DNA from: Acidiferrobacterales bacterium
GTDB lineage: Bacteria > Pseudomonadota > Gammaproteobacteria > Acidiferrobacterales > SZUA-150
Direction of reading: 5' to 3'
Length of the DNA stretch: 64,000 nucleotides
Assembly: GCA_947258385.1 (NCBI GenBank)
Contig: CAMYII010000105.1
Location: 1 to 64,000, forward strand
Each line of letters opens with the position of its first letter. The stretch's first letter is position 1. A program made the translations under genes and the position numbers. Below the pieces are notes generated by a model. It made no database searches, had not been told where the DNA came from, and was given only the letters and a program-made list of their open reading frames with translations. This document shows, piece after piece, positions 62,610 to 64,000 of the stretch.

Positions 62610-63569
62610 ATGAACAACACTGATGAATCAAATAACAAACCAGACATGGTTGTCCTGGCGGACGATGCGCCCGTTAATCTTGAAGCAGAATTCGAGGCAT
62701 CGAATGTCAAAGAAGTCCTCGATAAACTCGATCGCGAGCTGATCGGCCTAAAGCCGGTTAAAACACGCATACGCGAAATTGCCGCGTTGTTATTAGTGGA
62801 TCGGTTGCGCAAACAATTTGCACTCACCTCCGAGACACCGACGCTGCATATGAATTTCACCGGCAACCCCGGTACGGGCAAGACCACCGTCGCCATGCGT
62901 ATGGCTGAAATATTACATCGCCTGGGTTATGTGCGCGAAGGCCATTTGGTCTCCGTGACCCGCGATGACTTGGTAGGCCAGTACATTGGCCACACAGCAC
63001 CGAAAACGAAAGAAGTGATTAAAAAGGCCATGGGCGGCGTGTTATTTATCGACGAAGCCTATTACCTTTATAAACCGGAAAACGAACGCGACTACGGCGC
63101 GGAATCCATCGAGATATTGCTGCAGGTGATGGAAAACAATCGCGACGATCTGGTCGTGATCCTGGCCGGTTACAAAGACCGCATGGACAAGTTCTTCCAC
63201 AGTAATCCCGGTATGCGCTCGCGCATCGCACACCATATTGATTTTCCCGACTACAGCGCCAATGAACTGCTCGCCATTGCCAATCTCATGCTGGCCGATC
63301 AGAATTACCATTTTAGTCCCGATGCCGAAAAGGCCTTTCTTGAGTACATCACGCTGCGCATGAAGATGGAGCATTTTGCCAATGCCCGCTCGGTGCGTAA
63401 TGCACTGGATCGTGCGCGCCTGCGCCAAGCCAATCGCCTGTTTGCCAGTGCGAGTAAATTACTCAACAAAGTTGACCTGATGACCATTGAGGCCGAAGAC
63501 ATTTTGGCCAGCCGGGTATTCCAGGAAGGAAAACTCGATAGTGAACCCGCTGGAGTTAAGCGGCCCTAA
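62610..63569 (+). CDS. cbbX: Red-type RuBisCO activase CbbX
   Basis: AAA+ hexamer that pulls the C-terminus of the large subunit into its pore to release inhibitory sugar phosphates from red-type RuBisCO. Walker A GNPGTGKT is at residues 85-92, the pore loop [10 protein letters not shown] at about 124-133 and Walker [13 protein letters not shown] at about 142-153; sensor and arginine-finger regions follow. 319 residues. The ATG at 62610 is preceded by GGAGCGGTGGG; the open frame extends twelve codons upstream across the terminator tail and is not used. Its presence confirms the red-type assignment of CbbLS. Confidence 0.96.
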   Translation: MNNTDESNNKPDMVVLADDAPVNLEAEFEASNVKEVLDKLDRELIGLKPVKTRIREIAALLLVDRLRKQFALTSETPTLHMNFTGNPGTGKTTVAMRMAEILHRLGYVREGHLVSVTRDDLVGQYIGHTAPKTKEVIKKAMGGVLFIDEAYYLYKPENERDYGAESIEILLQVMENNRDDLVVILAGYKDRMDKFFHSNPGMRSRIAHHIDFPDYSANELLAIANLMLADQNYHFSPDAEKAFLEYITLRMKMEHFANARSVRNALDRARLRQANRLFASASKLLNKVDLMTIEAEDILASRVFQEGKLDSEPAGVKRP

Positions 63570-63601
63570 CTTAAGCACACACCGGATCGGGAGATGCAGT
63601 G

Positions 63602-63982
63602 ATGACTCATAATGTCGAATTGCCCCCGATGCGCATATTGCCAAAGGAGATTGAAGCGACGACGTTCAATCTGGTCCGACTGGCGTTACTTCGCGTGGCC
63701 GATCCGCTGCGCGTCAGTTTAACAGATCATCGCTGTCTGGATGTTATCCTGAGCCAGCAACAATGGTTGTGTGTCGACTCCTGCGCCGAAGACCAACCGA
63801 TACTGGCATGGCGCGAATTCGACATGCATCACCGTGATGCCTTACACCAGCCGATTAACTGCAAGCTTTATCTGTATCACATGCACGCCGGTTTGGTGAT
63901 GGGCACGGCACGGGATTGCTTGGCACAGGTACTGACCGATTTATTACATGAACACACAAACAAGAAAACAGAGGAGACTTGA
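63602..63982 (+). CDS. Hypothetical protein in the cbb operon
   Basis: I do not recognise a family. 126 residues, soluble, with no membrane segment or signal peptide. It has a central WREFDMHHRDALHQ and a helical C-terminus (GTARDCLAQVLTDLLHEH) with three Cys. It follows cbbX by 32 bp with GGGAGA ahead of the ATG (a GTG lies one codon earlier) and is followed at once by another start, so it belongs to the cbb transcription unit. A RuBisCO assembly, activation or carboxysome-independent regulatory role is only a guess from context. Confidence 0.75.
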   Translation: MTHNVELPPMRILPKEIEATTFNLVRLALLRVADPLRVSLTDHRCLDVILSQQQWLCVDSCAEDQPILAWREFDMHHRDALHQPINCKLYLYHMHAGLVMGTARDCLAQVLTDLLHEHTNKKTEET

Positions 63983-63984
63983 TC

Positions 63985-64000
63985 ATGCCTTTAGTGAATA
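63985..64000 (+). CDS. Start of a further cbb-operon gene (cut by window end)
   Basis: ATG at 63985 with GAGGAGA 8-9 bp upstream, 2 bp after the preceding stop. Only MPLVN is visible, so the product cannot be named. The strong ribosome-binding site and tight spacing support a real gene. Confidence 0.6.

Overview
The window reads as the chromosome of an autotrophic or facultatively autotrophic gammaproteobacterium. The order rpsB-tsf-pyrH-frr-uppS-cdsA-dxr-rseP-bamA-skp-lpxD-fabZ-lpxA-lpxB-rnhB, followed by dnaE-accA-tilS-pyrG-kdsA-eno, is the Pseudomonas-like arrangement of the envelope and lipid A super-cluster. A type II secretion operon, lipid A genes, a Gammaproteobacteria-type oligoribonuclease and a short SRP RNA fit the same assignment. 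A red-type (form IC) RuBisCO operon with its activase CbbX closes the window, so the Calvin cycle is likely. I cannot name the genus.

Layout. 1-5.7 kb (minus): eno (cut by the window edge), kdsA, pyrG, tilS, accA. 5.7-6.46 kb: a gene-free stretch packed with small hairpins. 6.46-9.9 kb (minus): dnaE, broken because about 180 bp of its coding sequence is replaced by a piece of hisH in another frame. 10.2-21.1 kb (plus): gspD-E-F-G-H-I-J-K-L-M-N, head-to-tail and mostly overlapping, opposite in direction to its surroundings and placed between rnhB and dnaE, which are normally adjacent. 21.15-21.36 kb: a MITE-like element with terminal inverted repeats. 21.4-35.7 kb (minus): rnhB through rpsB, supplying lipid A synthesis, outer-membrane protein assembly, isoprenoid and phospholipid precursors and translation factors. 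36-39.7 kb (plus): map and glnD. 39.7-44.6 kb (minus): a sodium-coupled symporter, an AmiC-type amidase, tsaE and the NAD(P)HX repair enzyme. 44.6-48.9 kb: queG, a zinc-ribbon protein, orn, an M48 protease, a small cytochrome c and a pterin dehydratase. 49-51.1 kb (minus): a small unknown protein and an ECF sigma factor with a membrane protein that carries a BamE-like domain. 51.3-54 kb (minus): recR, ybaB, dnaX and the 4.5S RNA gene. 54.2-56.9 kb (minus): an unassigned radical SAM/oxidoreductase pair behind two tRNA-Ser genes. 57.1-59.1 kb: mltF and tadA. 59.5-64 kb: cbbR divergent from cbbL-cbbS-cbbX and an unknown protein, with the next gene just starting.

Points of most interest: the dnaE/hisH chimera (probably an assembly fault, otherwise remarkable), the dense hairpin array next to it, two intergenic tracts in which CTAG recurs exactly every 7 bp, the sigma/BamE-like pair, the radical SAM/Gfo-Idh pair beside tRNA-Ser, and the red-type cbb operon with a terminator inside it and an unknown 126-residue partner.
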